From: Argentina anserina
Taxonomy: Eukaryota > Streptophyta > Magnoliopsida > Rosales > Rosaceae
Direction: 5' to 3'
DNA length: 64,000 bases
NCBI RefSeq assembly: GCF_933775445.1
Contig: NW_026089419.1
Span: forward strand, 744,001 to 808,000
Shown: positions 10,601-25,064 of the stretch, piece after piece
Layout of the letters: each line of letters begins with the position of its first letter
Position numbering within the stretch: position 1 is the stretch's first letter
The notes under the pieces: model-generated
What the model was told of the DNA's origin: nothing
Seen by the model: only the letters and a program-made list of their open reading frames with translations
Databases searched by the model: none
Program-made: the position numbers and the translations under genes

Positions 10601-13600
10601 ATACGCAAACGATGTAAAGATACTTAGTTTGAATGAAACACACTCCCATACTTGCAAAACTCTCAAATTCAATAGAAACTCGCATCCGGAAGCCTTACAG
10701 AAAGATACTCAAACGAGAAATGAAAAGATACACAATTGGAATAGTAAAGATACGCAAACGATGTAAAGATACACAATTGGAATAGTAAAGATACGCAAAC
10801 GATGTAAAGATACTCAGTTTGGAAGAAACACACTCCCATACTTGCAAAACTCTCAAATACAATAGAAACTCGCATCAGAAGCCTTACAGAAAGATACTCA
10901 AACGAGAAATGAAAAGATACACAATTGGAATAGTAAAGATACGCAAACGATGTAAAGATACACAATTGGAATAGTAAAGATACGCAAACGATGTAAAGAT
11001 ACTCAGTTTGAAAGAAACACACTCCCACACTTGCAAAACTCTCCAATTCAATAGAAACTCGCATCAGAAGCCTTAAAGAAAGATACTCAAACGAGAAATG
11101 AAAAGATACACAATTGGAATAGTAAAGATACGCAAACGATGTAAAGATACACAATCGGAATAGTAAAGATAAGCAAACGATGTAAAGATACTCAGTTTGA
11201 AAGAAACAAACTCCCACAGTTGCAAAACTCTCAAATTCAATAGAAACTCGCATCAGAAGCCTTACACAAAGATACTCAAATGAGAAATAAAAAAATACAC
11301 AATTGGAATAGTAAAGATACGCAAACGATGTAAAGATACTCAGTTTGAATGAAACACACTCCCACACTTGCAAAACTCTCAAATTCAATAGAAACTCGCA
11401 TCCGGAAGCCTTACAGAAAGATACTCAAACGAGAAATGAAAAGATACACAATTGGAATAGTAAAGATACGCAAACGATGTAAAGATACACAATTAGAATA
11501 GTAAAGATACGCAAACGATGTAAAGATACTCAGTTTGGAAGAAACACACTCCCATACTTGCAAAACACTCAAATACAAAAGAAACTCGCATCAGAAGCCT
11601 TACAGAAAGATAATCAAACGAGAAATGAAAAGATACACAATTGGAATAGTAAAGATACGCAAACGATGTAAAGATACACAATTGGAATAGTAAAGATACG
11701 CAAACGATGTAAAGATACTCAGTTTGAAAGAAACACACTCCCACACTTGCAAAACTCTCAAATTCAATAGAAACTCGCATCAGAAGCCTTACAGAAAGAT
11801 ACTCAAACGAGAAATGAAAAGATACACAATTGGAATAGTAAAGATACGCAAACGACGTAAAGATACACAATTGGAATAGTAAAGATACGCAAACGATGTA
11901 AAGATACTCAGTTTGAAAGAAACACACTCCCACACTTGCAAAACTCTCAAATACAATAGAAACTCGCATCAGAAGCCTTACAAAAGATACTCAAACGAGA
12001 AATGAAAAGATACACAATTGGAATAGTAAAGATACGCAAACGATGTAAAGATACACAATTGGAATAGTAAAGATACGCAAACGATGTAAAGATACTCAGT
12101 TTGAATGAAACACACTCCCACACTTGCAAAACTCTCAAATTCAATAGAAACTCGCATCCGGAAGCCTTACAGAAAGATACTCAAACGAGAAATGAAAAGA
12201 TACACAATTGGAATAGTAAATATACGCAAACGATGTAAAGATACACAATTGGAATAGTAAAGATACGCAAACGATGTAAAGATACTCAGTTTGGAAGAAA
12301 CACAATCCCATACTTGCAAAACTCTCAAATACAATAGAAACTCGCATCAGAAGCCTTACAGAAAGATACTCAAACGAGAAATGAAAAGATACACAATTGG
12401 AATAGTAAAGATACGCAAACGATGTAAAGATACACAATTGGAATAGTAAAGATACGCAAACGATGTAAAGATACTCAGTTTGAAAGAAACACACTCCCAC
12501 ACTTGTAAAACTCTCAAATTCAATAGAAACTCGCATCAGAAGCCTTACAGAAAGATACTCAAACGAGAAATGAAAAGATACACAATTGGAATAGTAAAGA
12601 TACGCAAACGATGTAAAGATACACAATTGGAATAGTAAAGATACGCAAACGATGTAAAGATACTCAGTTTGAAAGAAACACACTCCCACACTTGCAAAAC
12701 TCTCAAATACAATAGAAACTCGCATCAGAAGCCTTACAAAAGATACTCAAACGAGAAATGAAAAGATACACAATTGGAATAGTAAAGATACGCAAACGAT
12801 GTAAAGATACACAATTGGAATAGTAAAGATACGCAAACGATGTAAAGATACTCAGTTTGAAAGAAACACACTCCCACACTTGCAAAACTCTCAAATTCAA
12901 TAGAAACTCGCATCAGAAGCCTTACAGAAAGATACTCAAACGAGAAATGAAAAGATACACAATTGGAATAGTAAAGATACGCAAACGATGTAAAGATACA
13001 CAATCGGAATAGTAAAGATACGCAAACGATGTAAAGATACTCAGTTTGAAAGAAACACACTCCCACACTTGCAAAACTCTCAAATTCAATAGAAACTCGC
13101 ATCAGAAGCCTTACACAAAGATACTCAAATGAGAAATAAAAAGATACACAATTGGAATAGTAAAGATACGCAAACGATGTAAAGATACTCAGTTTGAATG
13201 AAACACACTCCCACACTTGCAAAACTCTCAAATTCAATAGAAACTCGCATCCGGAAGCCTTACAGAAAAATACTCAAACGAGAAATGAAAAGATACACAA
13301 TTGGAATAGTAAAGATACGCAAACGATGTAAAGATACACAATTGGAATAGTAAAGATACGCAAACGATGTAAAGATACTCAGTTTGGAAGAAACACACTC
13401 CCATACTTGCAAAACTCTCAAATACAATAGAAACTCGCATCAGAAGCCTTACAGAAAGATACTCAAACGAGAAATGAAAAGATACACAATTGGAATACTA
13501 AAGATACGCAAACGATGTAAAGATACACAATTGGAATAGTAAAGATACGCAAACGATGTAAAGATACTCAGTTTGAAAGAAACACACTCCCACACTTGCA

Positions 13601-16380
13601 AAACTCTCCAATTCAATAGAAACTCGCATCAGAAGCCTTACAGAAAGATACTCAAACGAGAAATGAAAAGATACACAATTGGAATACTAAAGATACGCAA
13701 ACGATGTAAAGATACACAATTGGAATAGTAAAGATACGCAAACGATGTAAAGATACTCAGTTTGAAAGAAACACACTCCCACACTTGCAAAACTTTCAAA
13801 TACAATAGAAACTCGCATCAGAAGCCTCACAGAAAGATACTCAAACGAGAAATGAAAAGATACACAATTGGAATAGTAAAGATACGCAAACGATGTAAAG
13901 ATACACAATCGGAATAGTAAAGATACGCAAACGATGTAAAGATACTCAGTTTGAAAGAAACACACTCCCACACTTGCAAAACTCTCAAATTCAATAGAAA
14001 CTCAAATCTGAAGCGTTACAGAAAGATACTCAAACGAGAAATGAAAAGATACACAATTGGAATAGTAAAGATACGCAAACGATGTAAAGATACTCAGTTT
14101 GAAAGAAACACACTCCCACACTTGCAAAACTCTCAAATTCAATAGAAACTCGCATCAGAAGCCTTACAGAAAGATACTCAAACGAGAAATGAAAAGATAC
14201 ACAATTGGAATAGTAAAGATACGCAAACGATGTAAAGATACTCAGTTTGGAAGAAACACACTCCCACACTTGCAAAACTCTCAAATACAATAGAAACTCG
14301 CATCCGAAAGCCTTACAGAAAGATACTCAAACGAGAAATGAAAAGATACACAATTGGAATAGTAAAGATACGCAAACGATGTAAAGATACTCAGTTTGAA
14401 TGAAACACACTCCCACACTTGCAAAACTCTCAAATTCAATAGAAACTCGCATCCGGAAGCCTTACAGAAAGATACTCAAACGAGAAATGAAAAGATACAC
14501 AATTGGAATAGTAAATATACGCAAACGATGTAAAGATACACAATTGGAATAGTAAAGATACGCAAACGATGTAAAGATACTCAGTTTGGAAGAAACACAA
14601 TCCCATACTTGCAAAACTCTCAAATACAATAGAAACTCGCATCAGAAGCCTTACAGAAAGATACTCAAACGATAAATGAAAAGATACACAATTGGAATAG
14701 TAAAGATACGCAAACGATGTAAAGATACACAATTGGAATAGTAAAGATACGCAAACGATGTAAAGATACTCAGTTTGAAAGAAACACACTCCCACAATTG
14801 CAAAACTCTCAAATTCAATAGAAACTCGCATCAGAAGCCTTACAGAAAGATACTCAAACGAGAAATGAAAAGATACACAATTGGAATAGTAAAGATACGC
14901 AAACGACGTAAAGATACACAATTGGAATAGTAAAGATACGCAAACGATGTAAAGATACTCAGTTTGAAAGAAACACACTCCCACACTTGCAAAACTCTCA
15001 AATACAATAGAAACTCGCATCAGAAGCCTTACAAAAGATACTCAAACGAGAAATGAAAAGATACACAATTGGAATAGTAAAGATACGCAAACGATGTAAA
15101 GATACACAATTGGAATAGTAAAGATACGCAAACGATGTAAAGATACACAATTGGAATAGTAAAGATACGTAAACGATGTAAAGATACTCAGTTTGAAAGA
15201 AACACACTCCCACACTTGCAAAACTCTCAAATTCAATAGAAACTCGCATCAGAAGCCTTACAGAAAGATACTCAAACGAGAAATGAAAAGACACACAATT
15301 GGAATAGTAAAGATACGCAAACGATGTAAAGATACACAATCGGAATAGTAAAGATAAGCAAACGATGTAAAGATACTCAGTTTGAAAGAAACACACTCCC
15401 ACACTTGCAAAACTCTCAAATTCAATAGAAACTCGCATCAGAAGCCTTACACAAAGATACTCAAATGAGAAATAAAAAAATACACAATTGGAATAGTAAA
15501 GATACGCAAACGATGTAAAGATACTCAGTTTGAAAGAAACACACTCCCACACTTGCAAAACTTTCAAATACAATAGAAACTCGCATCAGAAGCCTCACAG
15601 AAAGATACTCAAACGAGAAATGAAAAGATACACAATTGGAATAGTAAAGATACGCAAACGATGTAAAGATACACAATCGGAATAGTAAAGATACGCAAAC
15701 GATGTAAAGATACTCAGTTTGAAAGAAACACACTCCCACACTTGCAAAACTCTCAAATTCAATAGAAACTCGCATCTGAAGCGTTACAGAAAGATACTCA
15801 AACGAGAAATGAAAAGATACACAATTGGAATAGTAAAGATACGCAAACGATGTAAAGATACTCAGTTTGAAAGAAACACACTCCCACACTTGCAAAACTC
15901 TCAAATTCAATAGAAACTCGCATCAGAAGCCTTACAGAAAGATACTCAAACGAGAAATGAAAAGATACACAATTGGAATAGTAAAGATACGCAAACGATG
16001 TAAAGATACACAATTGGAATAGTAAACAAACGCAAACGATGTAAAGATACTCAGTTTGAAAGAAACACACTCCCACACTTGCAAAACTCTCAAATTTAAT
16101 AGAAACTCGCATCTGAAAGCCTTACAGAAAGATACTCAAACGAGAAATGAAAAGATACACAATTGGAATAGTAAAGATACGCAAACGATGTAAAGATACA
16201 CAATTGGAATAGTAAAGATACGCAAACGATGTAAAGATACACAATTGGAATAGTAAAGATACGCAAACGATGTAAAGATACACAATTGGAATAGTAAAGA
16301 TACTCAGTTTGAAAGAAACACACTCCCACATTTGCAAAACTCTCAAATTGAATAGAAACTCGCATCTGAAAGCCTTACAG
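7600..16380 (+). repeat. Array section 2: CATCCGGAAG / CCCATACTTGC subfamily, loose higher-order pattern
   Basis: Monomers with CAGTTTGAATGAAAC, CATCCGGAAGCC, CAGTTTGGAAG and CCCATACTTGC recur together. CATCCGG junctions lie near 7612, 8371, 10684, 11400, 12157, 13250 and 14453, spaced about 716-1200 bp where consecutive, so the order is only partly regular. The block from about 12110 to 13240 recurs at about 14405-15530 (offset 2295, later shifted by an added 41-bp module), including the shared one-base loss in CTTACAAAAGATAC. Monomers with CTTACACAAAG and AAATGAGAAATAAAAA recur near 10550, 11270, 13110 and 15450. Confidence 0.75.
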
Positions 16381-18870
16381 AAAGATACTCAAACGAGAAA
16401 TGAAAAGATACACAATTGGAATAGTAAAGATACGCAAACGATGTAAAGATAAACAATTGGAATAGTAAAGATACGCAAACGATGTAAAGATACTCAGTTT
16501 GAAAGAAACACACTCCCACACTTGCAAAACTATCAAATTCAATAGAAACTCGCATCAGAAGCCTTACAGAAAGATACTCAAACGAGAAATGAAAAGATAC
16601 ACAATTGGAATAGTAAAGATACGCAAACGATGTAAAGATACACAATTGGAATAGTAAACATACGCAGACGATGTAAAGATACTCAGTTTAAAAGAAACAC
16701 ACTCCCACACTTGCAAAACTCTCAAATTCAATAGAAACTCGCATCAGAAAGCCTTACAGAAAGATACTCAAACGAGAAATGAAACGATACACAATTGGAA
16801 TACTAAAGATACGCAAACGATGTAAAGATACACAATTGGAATAGTAAAGATACGCAAACGATGTAAAGATACTCAGTTTGAAAGAAACACACTCCCACAC
16901 TTGCAAAACTCTCAAATTCAATAGAAACTCGCATCTGAAAGCCTTACAGAAAGATACTCAAACGAGAAATGAAAAGATACACAATTGGAATACTAAAGAT
17001 ACGCAAACGATGTAAAGATACACAATTGGAATAGTAAAGATACGCAAACGATGTAAAGATACTCAGTTTGAAAGAAACACACTCCCACACTTGCAAAACT
17101 CTCAAATACAATAGAAACTAGCATCAGAAGCCTTACAGAAAGATACTCAAACGAGAAATGAAAAGATACACAATTGGAATAGTAAAGATACGCAAACGAT
17201 GTAAAGATACACAATTGGAATAGTAAAGATACTCAGTTTGAAAGAAACACACTCCCACACTTGCAAAACTCTCAAATTCAATAGAAACTCGCATCTGAAA
17301 GCCTTACAGAAAGATACTCAAACGAGAAATGAAAAGATACACAATTGGAATAGTAAAGATACGCAAACGATGTAAAGATACACAATTGGAATAGTAAAGA
17401 TACGCAAACGATGTAAAGATACTCAGTTTGAAAGAAACACACTCCCACACTTGCAAAACTATCAAATTCAATAGAAACTCGCATCAGAAGCCTTACAGAA
17501 AGATACTCAAACGAGAAATGAAAAGATACACAATTGGAATAGTAAAGATACGCAAACGATGTAAAGATACACAATTGGAATAGTAAACATACGCAGACGA
17601 TGTAAAGATACTCAGTTTAAAAGAAACACACTCCCACACTTGCAAAACTCTCAAATTCAATAGAAACTCGCATCAGAAAGCCTTACAGAAAGATACTCAA
17701 ACGAGAAATGAAACGATACACAATTGGAATACTAAAGATACGCAAACGATGTAAAGATACACAATTGGAATAGTAAAGATACGCAAACGATGTAAATATA
17801 CTCAGTTTGAAAGAAACACACTCCCACACTTGCAAAACTCTCAAATTCAATAGAAACTCGCATCTGAAAGCCTTACAGAAAGATACTCAAACGAGAAATG
17901 AAAAGATACAAAATTGGAATACTAAAGATACGCAAACGATGTAAAGATACACAATTGGAATAGTAAAGATACGCAAACGATGTAAAGATACTCAGTTTGA
18001 AAGAAACACACTCCCACACTTGCAAAACTCTCAAATACAATAGAAACTAGCATCAGAAGCCTTACAGAAAGATACTCAAACGAGAAATGAAAAGATACAC
18101 AATTGGAATAGTAAAGATACGCAAACAATGTAAAGATACACAATTGGAATAGTAAAGATACTCAGTTTGAAAGAAACACACTCCCACACTTGCAAAACTC
18201 TCAAATTCAATAGAAACTCGCATCTGAAAGCCTTACAGAAAGATACTCAAACGAGAAATGAAAAGATACACAATTGGAATAGTAAAGATACGCAAACGAT
18301 GTAAAGATACACAATTGGAATAGTAAAGATACGCAAACGATGTAAAGATACTCAGTTTGAAAGAAACACACTCCCACACTTGCAAAACTATCAAATTCAA
18401 TAGAAACTCGCATCAGAAGCCTTACAGAAAGATACTCAAACGAGAAATGAAAAGATACACAATTGGAATAGTAAAGATACGCAAACGATGTAAAGATACA
18501 CAATTGGAATAGTAAACATACGCAGACGATGTAAAGATACTCAGTTTAAAAGAAACACACTCCCACACTTGCAAAACTCTCAAATTCAATAGAAACTCGC
18601 ATCAGAAAGCCTTACAGAAAGATACTCAAACGAGAAATGAAACGATACACAATTGGAATACTAAAGATACGCAAACGATGTAAAGATACACAATTGGAAT
18701 AGTAAAGATACGCAAACGATGTAAAGATACTCAGTTTGAAAGAAACACACTCCCACACTTGCAAAACTCTCAAATTCAATAGAAACTCGCATCTGAAAGC
18801 CTTACAGAAAGATACTCAAACGAGAAATGAAAAGATACACAATTGGAATACTAAAGATACGCAAATGATG
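16381..18870 (+). repeat. 929-bp higher-order repeat (5-mer), about 2.7 copies
   Basis: Copies start at 16381, 17310 and 18239, exactly 929 bp apart; the third is lost near 18870. Monomer lengths in order are 189+190+190+189+171 = 929. Diagnostic variants in order: AACTATCAAATTC; ACGCAGACGATG with CAGTTTAAAAG; GAAACGATACAC with GGAATACTAAAG; ACTAGCATCAG; then a monomer lacking the second 19-mer. Related 5-mers reappear at about 33430-34370 and 37500-38440. Confidence 0.9.
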
Positions 18871-19038
18871 TAAAGATACACAATTGGAATAGTAAAGATA
18901 CGCAAATGATGTAAAGATACACAATTGGAATAGTAAAGATACGCAAACGATGTAAAGATACTCAGTTTGAAAGAAACACACTCCCACACTTGCAAAATTC
19001 TCAAATTCAATAGAAACTCGCATCTGAAAGCCTTACAG

Positions 19039-20600
19039 AAAGATACTCAAACGAGAAATGAAAAGATACACAATTGGAATACTAAAGATACGCAAACGAT
19101 GTAAAGATACACAATTGGAATAGTAAAGATACGCAAACGATGTAAAGATACTCAGTTTAAAAGAAACACACTCCCACACTTGCAAAACTCTCAAATTCAA
19201 TAGAAACTCGCATCAGAAGCGTTATAGAAAGATACTCAAACGAGAAATGAAAAGATACACAATTGGAATAGTAAAGATACGCAAACGATGTAAAGATACA
19301 CAATTGGAATAGTAAAGATACTCAGTTTGAAAGAAACACACTCCCACACTTGCAAAACTCTCAAATTCAATAAAAACTCGCATCTGAAAACCTTACAGAA
19401 AGATACTCAAACGAGAAATGAAAAGATACACAATTGGAATAGTAAAGATACGCAAACGATGTAAAGATACACAATTGGAATAGTAAAGATACGCAAACGA
19501 TGTAAAGATACTCAGTTTGAAAGAAACACACTCCCACACTTGCAAAACTCTCAAATTCAATAGAAACTCGCATCAGAAGCCTTACAGAAAGATACTCAAA
19601 CGAGAAATGAAAAGATACACAATTGGAATAGTAAAGATACGCAAACGATGTAAAGATACACAATTGGAATAGTAAAGATACGCAAACGATGTAAAGATAC
19701 TCAGTTTGAAAGAAACACACTCCCACACTTGCAAAACTATCAAATTCAATAGAAACTCGCATCAGAAGCCTTACAGAAAGATACTCAAACGAGAAATGAA
19801 AAGATACACAATTGGAATAGTAAAGATACGCAAACGATGTAAAGATACACAATTGGAATAGTAAAGATACGCAAACGATGTAAAGATACTCAGTTTGAAA
19901 GAAACACACTCCCACACTTGCAAAATTCTCAAATTCAATAGAAACTCGCATCTGAAAGCCTTACAGAAAGATACTCAAACGAGAAATGAAAAGATACACA
20001 ATTGGAATACTAAAGATACGCAAACGATGTAAAGATACACAATTGGAATAGTAAAGATACGCAAACGATGTAAAGATACTCAGTTTAAAAGAAACACACT
20101 CCCACACTTGCAAAACTCTCAAATTCAATAGAAACTCGCATCAGAAGCGTTATAGAAAGATACTCAAACGAGAAATGAAAAATACACAATTGGAATAGTA
20201 AAGATACGCAAACGATGTAAAGATACACAATTGGAATAGTAAAGATACTCAGTTTGAAAGAAACACACTCCCACACTTGCAAAACTCTCAAATTCAATAA
20301 AAACTCGCATCTGAAAACCTTACAGAAAGATACTCAAACGAGAAATGAAAAGATACACAATTGGAATAGTAAAGATACGCAAACGATGTAAAGATACACA
20401 ATTGGAATAGTAAAGATACGCAAACGATGTAAAGATACTCAGTTTGAAAGAAACACACTCCCACACTTGCAAAACTCTCAAATTCAATAGAAACTCGCAT
20501 CAGAAGCCTTACAGAAAGATACTCAAACGAGAAATGAAAAGATACACAATTGGAATAGTAAAGATACGCAAACGATGTAAAGATACACAATTGGAATAGT
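19039..20600 (+). repeat. 928-bp higher-order repeat (5-mer), about 1.7 copies
   Basis: Copies start at 19039 and 19967, 928 bp apart; the second diverges near 20600. Monomer lengths are 189+171+189+189+190 = 928. Markers are GCGTTATAG, CAATAAAAACTCGCATCTG with CTGAAAACC, AACTATC and CAAAATTCTC. Copy 2 has a one-base deletion (GAAATGAAAAATACAC near 20178). Parts recur near 25065-25790 and 29090-29800. Confidence 0.85.
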
Positions 20601-21272
20601 AAACAAACGCAAACGATGTAAAGATACTCAGTTTGAAAGAAACACACTCCCACACTTGCAAAACTCTCAAATTCAATAGAAACTCGCATCTGAAAGCCTT
20701 AGAGAAAGATACTCAAACGAGAAATGAAAAGATACACAATTGGAATAGTAAAGATACGCAAACGATGTAAAGATACACAATTGGAATAGTAAAGATACGC
20801 AAACGATGTAAAGATACAGAATTGGAATAGTAAAGATACGTAAACGATGTAAAGATACTCAGTTTGAAAGAAACACACTCCCACACTTGCAAAACTCTCA
20901 AATTCAATAGAAACTCGCATCAGAAGCCTTACAGAAAGATACTCAAACGAGAAATGAAAAGACACACAATTGGAATAGTAAAGATACGCAAACGATGTAA
21001 AGATACACAATCGGAATAGTAAAGATAAGCAAACGATGTAAAGATACTCAGTTTGAAAGAAACACACTCCCACACTTGCAAAACTCTCAAATTCAATAGA
21101 AACTCGCATCAGAAGCCTTACACAAAGATACTCAAATGAGAAATAAAAAAATACACAATTGGAATAGTAAAGATACGCAAACGATGTAAAGATACTCAGT
21201 TTGAATGAAACACACTCCCACACTTGCAAAACTCTCAAATTCAATAGAAACTCGCATCCGGAAGCCTTACAG

Positions 21273-24200
21273 AAAGATACTCAAACGAGAAATGAAAAGA
21301 TACACAATTGGAATAGTAAAGATACGCAAACGATGTAAAGATACACAATTGGAATAGTAAAGATACGCAAACGATGTAAAGATACTCAGTTTGGAAGAAA
21401 CACACTCCCATACTTGCAAAACTCTCAAATACAATAGAAACTCGCATCAGAAGCCTTACACAAAGATACTCAAACGAGAAATGAAAAGATACACAATTGG
21501 AATAGTAAAGATACGCAAACGATGTAAAGATACACAATTGGAATAGTAAAGATACGCAAACGATGTAAAGATACACAATTGGAATAGTAAAGATACGCAA
21601 ACGATGTAAAATTACTCAGTTTGAAAGAAACACACTCCCACACTTGCAAAACTCTCCAATTCATTAGAAACTCGCATCAGAAGCCTTAAAGAAAGATACT
21701 CAAACGAGAAATGAAAAGATACACAATTGGAATAGTAAAGATACGCAAACGATGTAAAGATACTCAGTTTGAAAGAAACACACTCCCACACTTGCAAAAC
21801 TCTCAAATACAATAGAAACTCGCATCCGAAAGCCTTACAGAAAGATACTCAAACGAGAAATGAAAAGATACACAATTGGAATAGTAAAGATACGCAAACG
21901 ATGTAAAGATACTCAGTTTGAAAGAAACACACTCCCACACTTGCAAAACTCTCAAATACAATAGAAACTCGCATCAGAAGCCTTACAGAAAGATACTCAA
22001 ATGAGAAATAAAAAGATACACAATTGGAATAGAAAAGATACGCAAACGATGTAAAGATACTCAGTTTGAATGAAACACACTCCCACACTTGCAAAACTCT
22101 CAAATACAATAGAAACTCGCATCCGGAAGCCTTACAGAAAGATACTCAAACGAGAAATGAAAAGATACACAATTGGAATAGTAAAGATACGCAAACGATG
22201 TAAAGATACACAATTGGAATAGTAAAGATACGCAAACGATGTAAAGATACTCAGTTTGGAAGAAACACACTCCCATACTTGCAAAACTCTCAAATTCAAT
22301 AGAAACTCGCATCAGAAGCCTTACAGAAAGATACTCAAACGAGAAATGAAAAGATACACAATTGGAATACTAAAGATACGCAAACGATGTAAAGATACAC
22401 AATTGGAATAGTAAAGATACGCAAACGATGTAAAGATACTCAGTTTGAAAGAAACACACTCCCACACTTGCAAAACTCTCAAATTCAATAGAAACTCGCA
22501 TCAGAAAGCCTTACAGAAAGATACTCAAACGAGAAATGAAACGATACACAATTGGAATACTAAAGATACGCAAACGATGTAAAGATACACAATTGGAATA
22601 GTAAAGATACGCAAACGATGTAAAGATACACAATTGGAATAGTAAAGATACGCAAACGATGTAAAGATACTCAGTTTAAAAGAAACACACTCCCACACTT
22701 GCAAAACTCTCAAATTCAATAGAAACTCGCATCAGAAAGCCTTACAGAAAGATACTCAAACGAGAAATGAAACGATACACAATTGGAATACTAAAGATAC
22801 GCAAACGATGTAAAGATACACAATTGGAATAGTAAAGATACGCAAACGATGTAAAGATACTCAGTTTGAAAGAAACACACTCCCACACTTGCAAAACTCT
22901 CAAATTCAATAGAAACTCGCATCTGAAAGCCTTACAGAAAGATACTCAAACGAGAAATGAAAAGATACACAATTGGAATACTAAAGATACGCAAACGATG
23001 TAAAGATACACAATTGGAATAGTAAAGATACGCAAACGATGTAAAGATACACAATTGGAATAGTAAAGATACGCAAACGATGTAAAGATACTCAGTTTGA
23101 ATGAAACACACTCCCACACTTGCAAAACTCTCAAATTCAATAGAAACTCGCATCCGGAAGCCTTACAGAAAGATACTCAAACGAGAAATGAAAAGATACA
23201 CAATTGGAATAGTAAAGATACGCAAACGATGTAAAGATACACAATTGGAATAGTAAAGATACGCAAACGATGTAAAGATACTCAGTTTGGAAGAAACACA
23301 CTCCCATACTTGCAAAACTCTCAAATACAATAGAAACTCGCATCAGAAGCCTTACACAAAGATACTCAAACGAGAAATGAAAAGATACACAATTGGAATA
23401 GTAAAGATACGCAAACGATGTAAAGATACACAATTGGAATAGTAAAGATACGCAAACGATGTAAAGATACACAATTGGAATAGTAAAGATACGCAAACGA
23501 TGTAAAATTACTCAGTTTGAAAGAAACACACTCCCACACTTGCAAAACTCTCCAATTCATTAGAAACTCGCATCAGAAGCCTTAAAGAAAGATACTCAAA
23601 CGAGAAATGAAAAGATACACAATTGGAATAGTAAAGATACGCAAACGATGTAAAGATACTCAGTTTGGAAGAAACACACTCCCACACTTGCAAAACTCTC
23701 AAATACAATAGAAACTCGCATCCGAAAGCCTTACAGAAAGATACTCAAACGAGAAATGAAAAGATACACAATTGGAATAGTAAAGATACGCAAACGATGT
23801 AAAGATACTCAGTTTGAAAGAAACACACTCCCACACTTGCAAAACTCTCAAATACAATAGAAACTCGCATCAGAAGCCTTACAGAAAGATACTCAAATGA
23901 GAAATAAAAAGATACACAATTGGAATAGAAAAGATACGCAAACGATGTAAAGATACTCAGTTTGAATGAAACACACTCCCACACTTGCAAAACTCTCAAA
24001 TACAATAGAAACTCGCATCCGGAAGCCTTACAGAAAGATACTCAAACGAGAAATGAAAAGATACACAATTGGAATAGTAAAGATACGCAAACGATGTAAA
24101 GATACACAATTGGAATAGTAAAGATACGCAAACGATGTAAAGATACTCAGTTTGGAAGAAACACACTCCCATACTTGCAAAACTCTCAAATTCAATAGAA

Positions 24201-25064
24201 ACTCGCATCAGAAGCCTTACAGAAAGATACTCAAACGAGAAATGAAAAGATACACAATTGGAATACTAAAGATACGCAAACGATGTAAAGATACACAATT
24301 GGAATAGTAAAGATACGCAAACGATGTAAAGATACTCAGTTTGAAAGAAACACACTCCCACACTTGCAAAACTCTCAAATTCAATAGAAACTCGCATCAG
24401 AAAGCCTTACAGAAAGATACTCAAACGAGAAATGAAACGATACACAATAGGAATACTAAAGATACGCAAACGATGTAAAGATACACAATTGGAATAGTAA
24501 AGATACGCAAACGATGTAAAGATACACAATTGGAATAGTAAAGATACGCAAACGATGTAAAGATACTCAGTTTAAAAGAAACACACTCCCACACTTGCAA
24601 AACTCTCAAATTCAATAGAAACTCGCATCAGAAAGCCTTACAGAAAGATACTCAAACGAGAAATGAAACGATACACAATTGGAATACTAAAGATACGCAA
24701 ACGATGTAAAGATACACAATTGGAATAGTAAAGATACGCAAACGATGTAAAGATACTCAGTTTGAAAGAAACACACTCCCACACTTGCAAAACTCTCAAA
24801 TTCAATAGAAACTCGCATCTGAAAGCCTTACAGAAAGATACTCAAACGAGAAATGAAAAGATACACAATTGGAATACTAAAGATACGCAAACGATGTAAA
24901 GATACACAATTGGAATAGTAAAGATACGCAAACGATGTAAAGATACACAATTGGAATAGTAAAGATACGCAAACGATGTAAAGATACTCAGTTTGAAAGA
25001 AACACACTCCCACACTTGCAAAATTCTCAAATTCAATAGAAACTCGCATCTGAAAGCCTTACAG
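21273..25064 (+). repeat. 1896-bp higher-order repeat (10-mer), two tandem copies
   Basis: Copy 1 is 21273-23168 and copy 2 is 23169-25064. The ten monomers are 189, 230, 149, 148, 149, 189, 190, 231, 190 and 231, summing to 1896. Shared private variants include GATGTAAAATTACTCAG, CTCCAATTCATTAG, GGAATAGAAAAGATACG and CCCATACTTGC. The copies differ at a few bases and in the last ~90 bp, where copy 1 has GAATGAAAC and copy 2 GAAAGAAAC with CAAAATTCTC. Confidence 0.92.
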
